A DNA stretch of 33,599 nt from Nitrospirota bacterium (GCA_016222905.1 JACRPZ010000006.1:1-33599); one strand, 5' to 3'. Counted from the stretch's first letter, positions 1-9,909 are shown. The notes: generated from the sequence alone by a model not told the origin. Program-made: numbers and translations.

Positions 1-35
1 GCCTCAAGATACTCCCTCTTGGATCGTGAACTCAT
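1..35 (-). CDS. Transposase/integrase-type protein, N-terminal 11 codons only (runs off the left edge)
   Basis: Reading the minus strand from base 35 gives ATG and then MSSRSKREYLE before the window ends. A strong ribosome site (AAAAGGAGA, six bases before the ATG) makes the start convincing. The string RSKREYLEA resembles, from memory, the start of a family of integrase-core transposases (M..RSKREYLEAI.., followed in full-length members by K..ILDEFC). The two degenerate repeats just upstream fit an insertion-sequence end. Only 11 residues are visible, so the family is an inference; another DNA-binding protein is possible. Confidence 0.45.
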   Translation of the reverse strand, partial: MSSRSKREYLE

Positions 36-64
36 AATGCTCTCCTTTTATCTGCATGTTTTTT

Positions 65-137
65 CGGTAACATGCATTATGAGTCAACGATAGGTCTTTA
101 CTTCTGCCTACGGTAACATTTATTGTGAGTCAATTCG
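65..137. repeat. Two imperfect direct repeats, probable insertion-sequence terminal region
   Basis: CGGTAACATGCATTATGAGT (65-84, continuing CAAC) recurs as CGGTAACATTTATTGTGAGT (111-130, continuing CAAT). The 24-base units start 46 bp apart and differ at four positions. They sit between the transposase start at base 35 and the rpsB leader. Repeated binding sites of this kind are common inside the ends of transposons, so I read this as the IS end facing rpsB. The exact outer boundary cannot be fixed because the other end is outside the window. Confidence 0.45.
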
Positions 138-319
138 TCAGGACTTGTAACTATTGAAATAAAGGCAGCGCTTATGATAGGCTATGTCATCTGCAACCCG
201 GAAAAATCTTATTTTTCTTTAGCAGAAAAACACACGCCCATCCAATCTTCTCTCTGTCAGTGTCCCGAAGTCAGGGAATTCAGGGAAAAAGGGCGGAGGA
301 AAAAACTGAGGAGGCACAT

Positions 320-1105
320 ATGGTAATCACAATGAAGGAACTTCTGGAGGCCGGTGTCCATTTTGGACATCAGGTCAAGCGCTGGAATCCAAAGATGAAG
401 AAGTACATCTTTGGGGAGCGTAACGGCATCTACATCATTGATCTTCAGAAAACTGTGAAGATGTTTGAAGAGGCCTATAACTTTATCAAGGACATATCCA
501 GCAGAGGAGAGTCCGTGCTGTTTGTAGGCACAAAAAAACAGGCGCAGGATGTAATAATCGAAGAAGCCCAGAGGGGGCAATCTTATTTTGTAAATCAGCG
601 CTGGCTCGGCGGCATACTCACAAACTTCAAGACAATAAGGCAGAGCATACAGAAATTGAAAAATATCGAGAAGATGCAGGAGGACGGCACCTACGAACTT
701 CTTACCAAGAAAGAGGTTGCAAAACTTGAAACTGAAAGACTGAAGCTCGTGAAGAATCTGGGCGGAGTGAAAGATATGACCTCTTATCCGGGTGCCATCT
801 TTATAATCGATCCGAAAAAAGAGAGGCTGGCTATTGCAGAGGCAAAAAGGCTCTCGATCCCTATTGTAGCTGTTGTTGACACCAACTGTAATCCTGATGA
901 GATAGATTATGTCATCCCGGGCAATGATGATGCGATAAGGACCATAAGGCTCTTAACCTCAAAAATAGCTGATGCGGTGCTTGAAGGCAAAGGCATCCTG
1001 AACAAGACAGCCGGAGAGACTTCCGAGCAGAAAGGGATTGAGGAGAAGAAGGCAGCGGACAACATAGAAATCGGGGAAGAGATCGGGGAGGAGACAGCAG
1101 TATGA
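320..1105 (+). CDS. rpsB: 30S ribosomal protein S2
   Basis: 261 aa. S2 sits between the head and body of the small ribosomal subunit and is needed to recruit S1. The N-terminus carries the S2 signature ([12 protein letters not shown], then [11 protein letters not shown]), and later blocks include [10 protein letters not shown] and IFIIDPKKE, with the P-[IV]-[IV]-A-[VL]-VDTN-C-[DN]-P pattern. The ATG at 320 was chosen because a GAGGAGG ribosome site lies just before it and the S2 homology starts there; the frame is open upstream to 260 but that part has no S2 character. The last ~40 residues are a Glu/Lys-rich tail typical of variable S2 C-termini. It overlaps tsf by four bases (ATGA), so the two are translationally coupled. 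The IS end lies only about 180 bp upstream, where I found no convincing promoter. Confidence 0.97.
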   Translation: MVITMKELLEAGVHFGHQVKRWNPKMKKYIFGERNGIYIIDLQKTVKMFEEAYNFIKDISSRGESVLFVGTKKQAQDVIIEEAQRGQSYFVNQRWLGGILTNFKTIRQSIQKLKNIEKMQEDGTYELLTKKEVAKLETERLKLVKNLGGVKDMTSYPGAIFIIDPKKERLAIAEAKRLSIPIVAVVDTNCNPDEIDYVIPGNDDAIRTIRLLTSKIADAVLEGKGILNKTAGETSEQKGIEEKKAADNIEIGEEIGEETAV

Positions 1106-1965
1106 TAACAGCAGACGCGGTAAAAAAACTCAGGGAGCAGACAGGCACCGGCATGATGGAGTGCAAAAAGGCCCTCACCGAGAGTAACGGTGATTTTGAA
1201 AAGGCCGTTGACCTGTTGCGTCAGAAGGGACTCGCGGCTGCTGCAAAGAAGGCCGGCCGTATCGCCGCCGAAGGCATTATTGCCCTGCATCTCGCCGGAA
1301 CAACAGGGGTGCTTGTAGAAGTCAACAGTGAGACCGATTTTGTCGCAAAAAATGAGGATTTCCAGAAATTTGCAGGAGACCTTGCTGAACTTGTCTCGAC
1401 ACAGAACCCTGCTGATATTGAGACCCTTTTAAATCTGCCGCTTGGAAGCGCCACTGTCGAGGCAAAGAGGCAGGAACTTATACAAAAGATCGGCGAGAAC
1501 CTGTCTGTCCGCCGGTTTGTCCGGTATGGGACCGACGGAAACATAGCCTCGTATCTGCACGGTACGCGCATTGGAGTCATAGTTGATTATGAGGGAGGAG
1601 ACGAGCAGTTAGGCAAGGATATCGCAATGCAGATCGCAGCCACCAACCCGCTTTATCTGAGCCGTGAGACTGTGCCTGCCGAAGACCTTGATCGGGAGCG
1701 CGCTATTTTCGAGGCGCAAGTGAAGGAGTCCGGCAAGCCGGCCAATGTTGTCGGCAAGATAGTGGAAGGCAAGCTGGAGAAATTTTTTGGAGAGACCTGC
1801 CTTCTTGAGCAGCTCTTCATCAAAGACCCTGACGGCAGAAAAAAGGTCAAGGATGTTCTCAAGGGCGCTGTTATCCGCAGGTTTACCAGATTTCAGGTCG
1901 GCGAGGGCATTGAGAAGAAGAAGGAAAATTTCGCCGAAGAGGTTGCCTCTCAGCTATGTAAATAA
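1102..1965 (+). CDS. tsf: Elongation factor Ts
   Basis: 287 aa. EF-Ts is the guanine-nucleotide exchange factor that recycles EF-Tu. The N-terminal UBA-like module is present ([19 protein letters not shown]), followed by the exchange signature [12 protein letters not shown] at about residues 75-86, which contains the Asp-Phe pair inserted into EF-Tu. A second core subdomain (ATNPLYL, then [11 protein letters not shown]) ends with [10 protein letters not shown], the usual dimer region. The length is normal for the family. Its start overlaps the rpsB stop (ATGA) and pyrH begins four bases after its stop, so it is the second gene of the rpsB-tsf-pyrH-frr operon. Confidence 0.97.
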   Translation: MITADAVKKLREQTGTGMMECKKALTESNGDFEKAVDLLRQKGLAAAAKKAGRIAAEGIIALHLAGTTGVLVEVNSETDFVAKNEDFQKFAGDLAELVSTQNPADIETLLNLPLGSATVEAKRQELIQKIGENLSVRRFVRYGTDGNIASYLHGTRIGVIVDYEGGDEQLGKDIAMQIAATNPLYLSRETVPAEDLDRERAIFEAQVKESGKPANVVGKIVEGKLEKFFGETCLLEQLFIKDPDGRKKVKDVLKGAVIRRFTRFQVGEGIEKKKENFAEEVASQLCK

Positions 1966-1969
1966 CATA

Positions 1970-2728
1970 ATGGCACGAGCACGGTTTAAACGCATACTAC
2001 TCAAGTTAAGCGGTGAAGTCCTCATGGGGGACAGAAACTTTGGAATTGATCCAAAGATAGTTCATTTTATGGCAAATGAGCTTAAAGGCATCTCCGGTTC
2101 AGGAGTTGAGGTCGCTATCGTCATCGGAGGGGGTAACATATTCCGGGGGCTTGAGGCGAGCGCTGAAGGTATGGAGAGAACATCCGCAGATTATATGGGA
2201 ATGCTTGCAACAGTTATCAACGCCCTTGCCTTGCAAAACTCTCTTGAACTGGCTGGGATACCGACAAGAGTACAATCCGCAATAGAGATGCATCAGCTTG
2301 CCGAACCGTATATCAGGAGAAAGGCAGTCAGACATCTTGAAAAAGGGAGAGTTGTTATCTTTGCCGGAGGCACCGGCAATCCCTATTTCACTACCGATAC
2401 AGCAGCTGCGTTAAGGGCTGTGGAGATCGGGGCGGATGTTATACTTAAGGCAACAAAGGTTGACGGAGTCTACAGCAGCGATCCCGTCAAAAACTCCGCA
2501 GCAAAAAAATTTTCTGAGATCACATATATTGATATTCTTAAAAAAGGTCTTAAGGTGATGGATTCCACTGCCATTTCTCTCTGCATGGACAATAACCTTC
2601 CCATAGTTGTATTTAATATGATGGGAAGCGGAAATATAAAAAAGGTCTTAAAAGGGGAAAAGATAGGAACACTGGTGAAAGGGGGGAATTCAAATGCAGG
2701 CAGAGGTAAAGAAAAGACTGGCAGATAA
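1970..2728 (+). CDS. pyrH: Uridylate kinase (UMP kinase)
   Basis: 252 aa. It phosphorylates UMP to UDP with ATP and is a hexamer of the amino-acid-kinase fold. Visible motifs are KLSGE (12-16), IGGGNIFRG, the UMP/ATP loop [22 protein letters not shown] and the MDSTAISLC region. The ATG at 1970 is chosen because the homology ([12 protein letters not shown]) begins at once; longer readings of the same frame overlap tsf and look unrelated. No strong ribosome site precedes it, so it probably depends on coupling to tsf four bases upstream. The C-terminus runs about 12 residues further than usual ([15 protein letters not shown]) because the frame reads 35 bases into frr. That overlap may couple frr translation. 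Confidence 0.96.
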   Translation: MARARFKRILLKLSGEVLMGDRNFGIDPKIVHFMANELKGISGSGVEVAIVIGGGNIFRGLEASAEGMERTSADYMGMLATVINALALQNSLELAGIPTRVQSAIEMHQLAEPYIRRKAVRHLEKGRVVIFAGGTGNPYFTTDTAAALRAVEIGADVILKATKVDGVYSSDPVKNSAAKKFSEITYIDILKKGLKVMDSTAISLCMDNNLPIVVFNMMGSGNIKKVLKGEKIGTLVKGGNSNAGRGKEKTGR

Positions 2729-3251
2729 AATGGATAAAGCCCTTCAGTCCCTGAAGAAGGATCTCACGGGGATAAGAACAGGACGGGCGTCTTTATCCAT
2801 CTTTGAAGGCATACACATTGATTATTACGGAACCCCTACCCTGATTGAGCATGTTGCAACAATGGCAGTCCCTGAGAGCAGACTGATAACCATACAGCCG
2901 TGGGAGCCTAAGCTGATATCCGAGATCGAAAAGGCTATCCAGAAGTCTGATCTCGGCCTGAACCCTACCAATGACGGAAAGATTATAAGGGTTGCTATCC
3001 CTCCACTTACCGAGGAGCGCAGAAAAGAGTTTGTTAAGCATGTTCATAAGAGGGGAGAAGAGGCAAAGGTCGCCATAAGGAATCTAAGACGCGACGGCAA
3101 CGAAGAAGTGAAAGATCTTGAAAAGGAAAAACATATAAGCGAAGATGAGACAAAGCGTTCAATTGAAGAAATTCAGAAGATGACCGATTCACACATAAAG
3201 AAGGTAGATGAGATCGTCTCTCATAAAGAAGCCGAGATAATGGAAGTTTGA
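2694..3251 (+). CDS. frr: Ribosome recycling factor
   Basis: 185 aa, the normal length. RRF works with EF-G to split post-termination ribosomes. The family pattern is clear: [22 protein letters not shown] near the N-terminus, [20 protein letters not shown], then the helical C-terminal half with RRDGNEEVK and a Lys/Glu-rich helix. An AAGGGGGG tract stands about seven bases before the ATG. The first 35 bases overlap the end of pyrH in another frame. It closes the translation operon; the next 116 bases contain an inverted repeat and then the ribosome site of gap. uppS and cdsA, which follow frr in many bacteria, are absent here. Confidence 0.97.
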   Translation: MQAEVKKRLADKMDKALQSLKKDLTGIRTGRASLSIFEGIHIDYYGTPTLIEHVATMAVPESRLITIQPWEPKLISEIEKAIQKSDLGLNPTNDGKIIRVAIPPLTEERRKEFVKHVHKRGEEAKVAIRNLRRDGNEEVKDLEKEKHISEDETKRSIEEIQKMTDSHIKKVDEIVSHKEAEIMEV

Positions 3252-3254
3252 AAA

Positions 3255-3327
3255 AATCAGGTAACTACTAAGGTGGATAGTCTGTAGGTAGTTAGTCCTA
3301 ACAGACTACGGTCTAAACAACCTGATT
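3255..3327. other. Nested inverted repeat between frr and gap
   Basis: The outer arms AATCAGGT (3255-3262) and ACCTGATT (3320-3327) are complementary. Inside them, AGTCTGTAGG (3280-3289) can pair with CCTAACAGACT (about 3298-3308) with one bulged base. The RNA could fold into a long stem-loop ending ~40 bases before the gap ATG. There is no run of T after it, so it may be an attenuating or stabilising structure instead of a simple terminator. It is the only structural feature between the translation operon and gap-pgk. Confidence 0.4.
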
Positions 3328-3358
3328 AGTTACAAAATCAGATACTATTTTCATATAG

Positions 3359-4369
<1,011 letters not shown>

Positions 4370-4377
4370 GAAAAATC

Positions 4378-5601
4378 ATGAGAAAGAATGACCATGCAGA
4401 GCCGATAAAAGGCGTCATTAATAAACTCTGCCTCAAAGATATTGAAATTAAAGGGAAGCGGGTATTTCTGCGTGTAGATTTCAATGTCCCTTTAGATGAG
4501 AATCTTAATATAACCGACGACGGTAGGATACGCTCCACACTACCGACCATTAATTATGCGATAGACGAGGGCGCAAAGATAATCATCGCATCACATCTTG
4601 GCAGACCAAAAGGCAGAGTTGACATGCACTACTCTCTTGCGCCGGTGGCGAAAAGACTCCAGCGCCTCCTCAAAAAAGAGGTGACTTTCCTTCCAGACTG
4701 CATTGGACCTAAGGTGGAAGAAGCTGTAAGCAAAATGTCTAACGGCGATATAATCCTTCTTGAAAACCTCAGATTTAATCCCGGAGAAGAAGCGAATGAT
4801 GAAAAATTCAGCAAGGCGCTGGCAGATCTCGCCGATTATTTCATATGCGATGCCTTTGGAGCCGTTCATAGAAGCCACGCCTCAATAGTAGGGATTACAA
4901 AGTTTCTTCCATCTGCGTGCGGCTTCCTGCTCCAGAAGGAGATAGAGTATCTTCAGGGTGTTGTGAACAACCCGGTAAGGCCGTTTGTCGCTATACTTGG
5001 CGGAGCAAAGGTATCTGGCAAGATAGATGTGCTTCTGAACCTTACAAATAATGTTGACAAAGTCATCGTTGGCGGAGGCATGGCCTTCACTTTCCTTAAG
5101 GCTATGAAGTATAACGTCGGGGATTCTCTTGTTGAAAATAATATGCTTGACCTTGCCCTCACAATACAGGAAAAACTTGCCTCAAAGGGGATAAAATTCT
5201 ATCTGCCTGTGGACTGTGTTATTGCACAGAGCATTGAGCCCGGGGCTGAAACAAAGCTTGTCACAACACAGGAGATACCCAATGGCTGGAGGGCGCTTGA
5301 TATAGGCCCTGCTTCGGTGAAACTCTTCTCGGAAGCGCTGGAGAGTGCCAAGACCATACTATGGAACGGGCCCATGGGAGTTTTTGAAATTGACGCGCTA
5401 TCAAGGGGGACCTTTGCGATCGCGCATGCTGTTGCAGATGCGTACGCGCTTACAATTGTAGGCGGCGGCGATACAGATCTGGCCGTAAGCAGGGCAGGCG
5501 TAGCAGAGAGCATATCATTCATCTCAAGCGGCGGCGGGGCGGCGTTGCAATTACTCGAAGGAAAAGAACTGCCGGGACTATCCGCGTTGACGGATAGATA
5601 G
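4378..5601 (+). CDS. pgk: Phosphoglycerate kinase
   Basis: 407 aa. It transfers phosphate between 1,3-bisphosphoglycerate and ADP. The PGK signature RVDFNVPLD is at 32-40, followed by SHLGRPKG and NLRFNPGEEANDE. GGAKVSGKIDVL comes next, then the nucleotide-side motif WNGPMGVFE and the glycine loop GGGDTDLAVSRAG. The first ~18 residues are an extension before the usual KLCLKDIEIKGKRVFLRVD start. The ATG at 4378 is the only ATG available, but the ribosome site is weak and it may be coupled to gap. The next gene is convergent, and the 116 bases in between show no strong terminator. Confidence 0.96.
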   Translation: MRKNDHAEPIKGVINKLCLKDIEIKGKRVFLRVDFNVPLDENLNITDDGRIRSTLPTINYAIDEGAKIIIASHLGRPKGRVDMHYSLAPVAKRLQRLLKKEVTFLPDCIGPKVEEAVSKMSNGDIILLENLRFNPGEEANDEKFSKALADLADYFICDAFGAVHRSHASIVGITKFLPSACGFLLQKEIEYLQGVVNNPVRPFVAILGGAKVSGKIDVLLNLTNNVDKVIVGGGMAFTFLKAMKYNVGDSLVENNMLDLALTIQEKLASKGIKFYLPVDCVIAQSIEPGAETKLVTTQEIPNGWRALDIGPASVKLFSEALESAKTILWNGPMGVFEIDALSRGTFAIAHAVADAYALTIVGGGDTDLAVSRAGVAESISFISSGGGAALQLLEGKELPGLSALTDR

Positions 5602-5717
5602 TAATTATCCATAATTTTAAGTTTGATGTCTGTTTATGTATTCTTATTTATGAATTCCTTAGTAACTGTCAGAATTGGCCTTTAGCACTATCTTGTTAGC
5701 CATCCGATTTCATCAAT

Positions 5718-7478
5718 TTAGTTCCCGGATATGGCTGCGGCGCGTTTTTCAAGGACCTCCGCGGTGGTATCCCGCCCCGTTTTTCTATAGAGAAGCGCCA
5801 TATTTCTAAGGCAACTGGCCACATTGGGATGATTCGGGCCGAGGGCCTTCTCATTGATCTCCAGCGAGCGCTTGTAGAGCGGCTCTGCCTGTGCGTAATG
5901 ACCTTGGGTGTGATGCAACGCCGCAAGGTTGTTCAGACTCGTGGCCACATCGGGATGATCCCGGCCGAGGAACTTTTCCCTGATCGCCAGCGAGCGCTTG
6001 TAGAGCGGCTCTGCCTGTGTGAACTTGCCTTCAGCGCTGTACAGCTCCCCAAGGTTGTTCAGGCTTATGGCCACATCGGGATGATCCGGGCCGAGTGCCT
6101 TCTCTCTTATCGCCAGCGAGCGTTTGCAGAGCGGCTCTGCTTGTATGTACTTGCCTTGGAAGTCGTATAGCAACGCAAGGTTGCTCAGGCTCGTGGCTAC
6201 ATCAGGATGATCCGGGCCGAGCGCCTTCTCCCTGATCGCCAGTGCGCGTTTGTATAGCGGCTCGGCCTGCGTGTACTGGCTTTTGGTTCTGAACAGGTCT
6301 GCGAGGTTGTTCAGGCTCGCGGCTACATCGGGATGATCCGGGCCGAGAACCTTCTCCCTGATCATCAGTGAGCGCCTGTATAGCGGCTCGGCCTGTATGT
6401 ACCTGCCTTGGTTTTTGTAAAGCAAAGCAAAGTTGTTCAGGCTCGCGGCCACATCGGGATGATCCGGGCCGAGAACCTTCTCCCTGATCATCAGTGAGCG
6501 CCTGTAGAGAGGCTTGGCCTCTTCGTACTTGCCTTGAATTTTGTACAGTTCCGCAAGATTGTTCAGGCTCGTGGCCACATCAGGATGATCCGGGCCGAAG
6601 GCCTTCTCCATGATCTCCAGTGAACGCTTGTAGAGCAGCTTGGCCTGTGCGTATATGCCTTGGGTTCTGAACAGTTCCGCGAAGTTGCTCAGGCTCATGG
6701 CCACATCAGGATGATCCGGGCCGTGGACCTTCTCCATAATCGCCAGTGAACGTTCGCAGAGCAGCTTGGCCTGTGCGTACTTGCCTTGGGTTTTGTACAG
6801 CAACGCAAGATTATTCAGGCTCATGGCCACATCAGGATGATCCGGGCCGAAGGCCTTCTTTAAAATCGTCAGAGAGCGCTCATAGAACGGCTCTGCCTGC
6901 GCGTACTCGCCCTGAGTTCTGTACAACTCCGCGAGGTTGTTCAGGCTCGCGGCCACATCAGGATGATCAGGGCCGAGGACATTCTCTCTGATCAATAGCG
7001 AGCCTTTGTAGAGCGGCTCGGCCTGTGCGTACTTGCCCTGGTCGTTATACAGCCCCGCGAGGTTGTTCAGGCTCGTGACCACATCGGGATGATCCGGGCC
7101 GAGTGCCTTCTCCCTGATAGCCAGCGAGCGTTTGTAGAGCGGCTCGGCCTGTGCGTACTTGCCTTGGTTTCTGTATAGCAACGCAAGATTGCTCAGGCTT
7201 ATGGCCACACCAGGATGATCCGGGCCGAGTGCCTTCTCCCTGATCTTGAGCGAGCGCTCGCAGACCGGCTCGGCCTGTGCGTACTTGCCTTGGTTTTTGT
7301 AAAGCAACGCGAGTTTGTTCAGGCTAAAGGCCACATCGGGATGATCCGGGCCGACGTTCTGCTCGGCCGCCTCCAGAGCCTTATTCGCCGCAGAAACGGC
7401 ATGGTCATAGTTCCCCGCGCGATAAAGGTTCTTGACCGCGTGAGTAAGGATTTTCCATTCGCTGATATGTTTTGTCAT
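5718..7478 (-). CDS. Tetratricopeptide-repeat protein, kinesin-light-chain type, 13 repeats
   Basis: 586 aa. A 40-residue lead (MTKHISEWKILTHAVKNLY...) is followed by exactly 13 units of 42 residues. The unit is [AV][LF]GPDHPDVA.SLNNLA.LY..QGKY.QAEPLYKRSL.I.EK. The 42-residue period is that of kinesin-light-chain TPRs (TPR_10/TPR_12), which form a superhelical groove for binding peptides. There is no signal peptide, membrane span or effector domain, so it is probably a cytoplasmic scaffold or adaptor; the partner is unknown. The start has an AAGGAGA site ten bases upstream. The last unit is degenerate (GPNHPNVASCLRNMALLYRK) and acts as a cap. Neighbours (pgk, smpB) give no clue to its role. 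Confidence 0.9.
   Translation of the reverse strand: MTKHISEWKILTHAVKNLYRAGNYDHAVSAANKALEAAEQNVGPDHPDVAFSLNKLALLYKNQGKYAQAEPVCERSLKIREKALGPDHPGVAISLSNLALLYRNQGKYAQAEPLYKRSLAIREKALGPDHPDVVTSLNNLAGLYNDQGKYAQAEPLYKGSLLIRENVLGPDHPDVAASLNNLAELYRTQGEYAQAEPFYERSLTILKKAFGPDHPDVAMSLNNLALLYKTQGKYAQAKLLCERSLAIMEKVHGPDHPDVAMSLSNFAELFRTQGIYAQAKLLYKRSLEIMEKAFGPDHPDVATSLNNLAELYKIQGKYEEAKPLYRRSLMIREKVLGPDHPDVAASLNNFALLYKNQGRYIQAEPLYRRSLMIREKVLGPDHPDVAASLNNLADLFRTKSQYTQAEPLYKRALAIREKALGPDHPDVATSLSNLALLYDFQGKYIQAEPLCKRSLAIREKALGPDHPDVAISLNNLGELYSAEGKFTQAEPLYKRSLAIREKFLGRDHPDVATSLNNLAALHHTQGHYAQAEPLYKRSLEINEKALGPNHPNVASCLRNMALLYRKTGRDTTAEVLEKRAAAISGN
5721..7358. repeat. 126-bp tandem repeat tract (13 units) inside the TPR gene
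   Basis: Thirteen in-frame 126-bp units, each encoding one 42-residue TPR, fill 1,638 bp. Nucleotide identity between units is high: the string for GPDHPDVA (cggccacatcnggatgatccgggccgag, read on the plus strand) recurs almost unchanged. This suggests recent duplication or gene conversion, and the copy number may vary between strains or be misassembled from short reads. Confidence 0.9.
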
Positions 7479-7682
7479 GTATTTGTCTCCTTCTTGCTTT
7501 GGCTAACATTTACTTTTATGCTTATTTTATTTTTGTAAAATTATATCTTTGCTGCAGATCATAAAGCAGGCCGTACAACAAAAAGAAAATCTCTGCTTAA
7601 AATCACATAGAAGGCATGACAGAGATATACATAACAATCAAATTTATGATTACAATATTAGTTGAGAATTAGAATCGTTTAC

Positions 7683-8126
7683 CTATCTCTTTAAATACCG
7701 CTGCATCTCCCTGTCTGCTTCTTTTGCTTTTATCGTCTCTCTCTTCTCATACTGTCTTTTGCCTTTGGCAAGCCCTATCTCAACCTTTGCTTTTCCTTTC
7801 TTAAAGTATATCTTAAGAGGAATTAGCGTAAGACCTTGCTGGCTTAAAGCGCCCCACAGTTTATTTATTTCCCGCTTGTGAAGAAGCAGCTTCCTTGTCC
7901 TCAGAGGGTCATGATTCTGGAGATTGCCGTGAGTATAGTGGCTGATATGACAATTAAGGAGAAAGGCTTCATCCCCTTTTATGACTACATGGCTGTCTTT
8001 AAGGTTTGCCTTGCCCTCTCTTAAAGACTTTACTTCTGTGCCAAGCAGGGAGATTCCAGCCTCATAGGTCTCCTGAATGAAATAATCATGGTAGGCCTTT
8101 CTGTTTGAGCTGACGATATTTTCCAT
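7683..8126 (-). CDS. smpB: SsrA-binding protein SmpB
   Basis: 147 aa. SmpB binds tmRNA and brings it to stalled ribosomes for trans-translation. Motifs include NRKAYHDYFI, the family block E[AT]GI.L.GTEVKSLREGKANL.DS, HI..Y..GN..NHDP.R.RKLLLHK.EI..L, and a C-terminal GLAKGKRQYEKRETIK tail that enters the decoding site. ATG at 8126 is preferred; a GTG one codon earlier is possible. No tmRNA gene is visible nearby. It lies 51 bp downstream of the CheX-like gene and may be read through from it. Confidence 0.96.
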   Translation of the reverse strand: MENIVSSNRKAYHDYFIQETYEAGISLLGTEVKSLREGKANLKDSHVVIKGDEAFLLNCHISHYTHGNLQNHDPLRTRKLLLHKREINKLWGALSQQGLTLIPLKIYFKKGKAKVEIGLAKGKRQYEKRETIKAKEADREMQRYLKR

Positions 8127-8177
8127 CACTAAGAGAGGATACCCTGATGCTCTGCAGGATTTTAAAGGATATTCCTC

Positions 8178-9041
8178 TTATCCCTCTATCAGGATTAAAG
8201 CGGCGCTGTCGCCCTTAAAGGATACTAAAGGATAATATATGGCTTTTCTTCCCCTTAGGAGGTTATAAACGTTGCCTGAAGAAACCGCCTCCTGAGGAGG
8301 GGAAAGATCCATCTCTATGCCGCTTATGGATAGTTTGGAGATGATATTACCGCATACAATATTACAGAACTCTTTTACGCCGTCTTTAATCATCTCGGTT
8401 GCCGAGTCATCAATAGATTCTCCTATTATCGCAGAAGCGATCATTGCAGACATCTCACGCGAGAGCGAAAGGGCATATTCATATTTAAGGCTTCCATGCA
8501 GAGATATTGATGCCAGCAAAAAACTCATCAAGGGTTCGCTGTCGGTTACAAAGCCGTCATCAACCTTTACCTGTAAACGCGCAATGCGCTGAAACATTTT
8601 TTGTGTTATATCAACTATGCTCTTAACCGCATCAGGGTTCTTGATTCCAGCCGGAATTATTATATTGCCTGTAATGTACTTGCTTTGATCCTGCTTAAAC
8701 AAAGACAGCTCGCTCTCTAAAATATCAGATGTTATAATACCTTTTTCTACCAAGGCTTCTCCAAAAAAGATATGATTATTTTTCTGCATAGTGAGGACAT
8801 CTTCAACCTGCTCAGGGGTCATAATATTCAGTTTTATCGCAACCTCTCCAAACTTCATATCAACCTGTTTCTGGGCGCTTTTGAGATTGGCAAGATCCTT
8901 GTCCGTAATGTAGCCCTTTTCAAGCGCGCATTCACCGAAATCCATATTTTTCGATTTCTGGAACTCTAAAGTCTCCAAAAGATCTTCCCGCGTAATAATA
9001 TTTTTTTCCAGAAGAAATTGACCGAAGAATTTTACAGCCAT
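8178..9041 (-). CDS. Four 29-residue FGE repeats fused to a CheX-like domain
   Basis: 287 aa. Residues 5-118 contain four units with an exact 29-residue period, starting FFGQFLLEKNIITREDL, FGECALEKGYITDKDL, FGEVAIKLNIMTPEQV and FGEALVEKGIITSDIL. They resemble the helical half-repeats at the N-terminus of type II secretion/type IV pilus ATPases (MshEN-like). Residues ~125-287 look like the CheX/CheC fold: an N-terminal strand, a long helix pair (MIKDGVKEFCNIVCGNIISKL) and a late glycine-containing strand. CheX proteins dephosphorylate CheY-P. The catalytic E-x2-N pattern can be read as KEFCNIVCGN, but I am not certain. A CheY-like receiver lies 19 bp upstream in the same direction, so the pair is probably a stand-alone phospho-signalling module. 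A good AAAGGAG site precedes the ATG. Confidence 0.7.
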   Translation of the reverse strand: MAVKFFGQFLLEKNIITREDLLETLEFQKSKNMDFGECALEKGYITDKDLANLKSAQKQVDMKFGEVAIKLNIMTPEQVEDVLTMQKNNHIFFGEALVEKGIITSDILESELSLFKQDQSKYITGNIIIPAGIKNPDAVKSIVDITQKMFQRIARLQVKVDDGFVTDSEPLMSFLLASISLHGSLKYEYALSLSREMSAMIASAIIGESIDDSATEMIKDGVKEFCNIVCGNIISKLSISGIEMDLSPPQEAVSSGNVYNLLRGRKAIYYPLVSFKGDSAALILIEG

Positions 9042-9060
9042 TCCAACTCCTTTAAAATCT

Positions 9061-9426
9061 CTATAAGTTGTTCAGTATCTCAATAACTTTTTCTGGGTCC
9101 AAAGGTTTTGAGATTGCGTTTCTGGCTCCGAACTTCATCGCTTCCGCCACCTTGCTCTCAACGCCGGCAGCCGAAGAGACAACAACTATTTTCGCATTTT
9201 TATCAAGGCTTATTATTGTCCTGATAGCCTGAAGCCCGTCCATTTCCGGCATGATTAGGTCCATGCATACAATGTCAGGTTTCAGAGTTGTATATAGCTT
9301 TATCCCCTCTATCCCATTTACAGCGTGACCGATAATTTCAAACAAACCGGAATCTTCAAGGATCTTCTGAAGCAGACGCGCAAAGACAATGCTGTCATCA
9401 ACTAAAAGAACCTTCTTTTTATCCAT
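9061..9426 (-). CDS. CheY-like single-domain response regulator
   Basis: 121 aa, a receiver domain with no output domain. The acidic pocket is D10-D11 (LLVDDS), the phosphoacceptor is D56 (DIVCMDLIMPEMDG), the switch Ser is S84/S85 (VVVSSAAG), and the conserved Lys is K107 (ISKPLD). It must act by binding a partner protein. The gene is followed after 19 bp by the FGE-repeat/CheX-like protein, which may be its phosphatase or target. No histidine kinase or methyl-accepting receptor is nearby, so its kinase is elsewhere. An AGGAGA site stands before the ATG. Confidence 0.93.
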   Translation of the reverse strand: MDKKKVLLVDDSIVFARLLQKILEDSGLFEIIGHAVNGIEGIKLYTTLKPDIVCMDLIMPEMDGLQAIRTIISLDKNAKIVVVSSAAGVESKVAEAMKFGARNAISKPLDPEKVIEILNNL

Positions 9427-9570
9427 TTGATTTCTCCTGACACATTTTGATTTTATTTATAAAATCAGCCATTCTGCTGCCTGTACAGGCTGACAGGTAA
9501 CATCTATTTAAGCATATTTTTACAAATGCTACAAGTTGTATTTTAAAGCATATTTTAAAGCAGCGGTCTC

Positions 9571-9777
9571 TTACCAGACCAGCGATAAAACAGCATCGAT
9601 ATCTGTCTGAAGACGGTTGAATTTACACTGGATTATCCTGCACTGCTCGGAGCGGTAGCAGTAACCGCCTTTTATAACTACATGTACATTTACGCCCGTT
9701 TTCTCGCGATAGGGGCAGGGCATATGCAGTTTGCCCGTCTCAACAGAGAAGGACTTTTGCAAGGGAAGTTTTCTCAT
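9571..9777 (-). CDS. Small four-cysteine protein of unknown function
   Basis: 68 aa. I do not recognise it. Four cysteines (C21, C40, C46, C51) are arranged C-x18-C-x5-C-x4-C (CPYREKTG ... GYCYRSEQCRIIQCKF), which could bind zinc or a metal cluster. No signal peptide or membrane segment is seen. The ribosome site is weak. It fills the space between the receiver gene and the DUF502 gene, which is read in the opposite direction. The clustered Cys and reasonable composition favour a real gene. Confidence 0.45.
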   Translation of the reverse strand: MRKLPLQKSFSVETGKLHMPCPYREKTGVNVHVVIKGGYCYRSEQCRIIQCKFNRLQTDIDAVLSLVW

Positions 9778-9830
9778 GCTTTATTTTATGCTTAAACCAA
9801 GGTTTTTTGAAAGCTAAAACTCAGCATTTC

Positions 9831-9859
9831 TTGACACCCATTTCTCAATCATGTAGTCT
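9831..9859 (+). promoter_or_regulatory. Possible sigma-70 promoter for the DUF502 gene
   Basis: TTGACA (9831-9836) is followed after 17 bases by TAGTCT (9854-9859), about 50 bases before the DUF502 ATG. The -35 is perfect and the -10 is weak, so this is a candidate only. Confidence 0.35.
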
Positions 9860-9909
9860 CTCTGTATCAAGTTATATATCCAAAAACCAATAATATAGAG
9901 GAGGAGTTC

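Noticed and set aside
5829-7538. Plus-strand open frames opposite the TPR gene
   Set aside because: They repeat with the same 126-bp period as the TPR units and are antisense shadows.
7479-7682. tmRNA gene beside smpB
   Set aside because: No tRNA-like ends or tag-coding frame could be recognised in this AT-rich gap.
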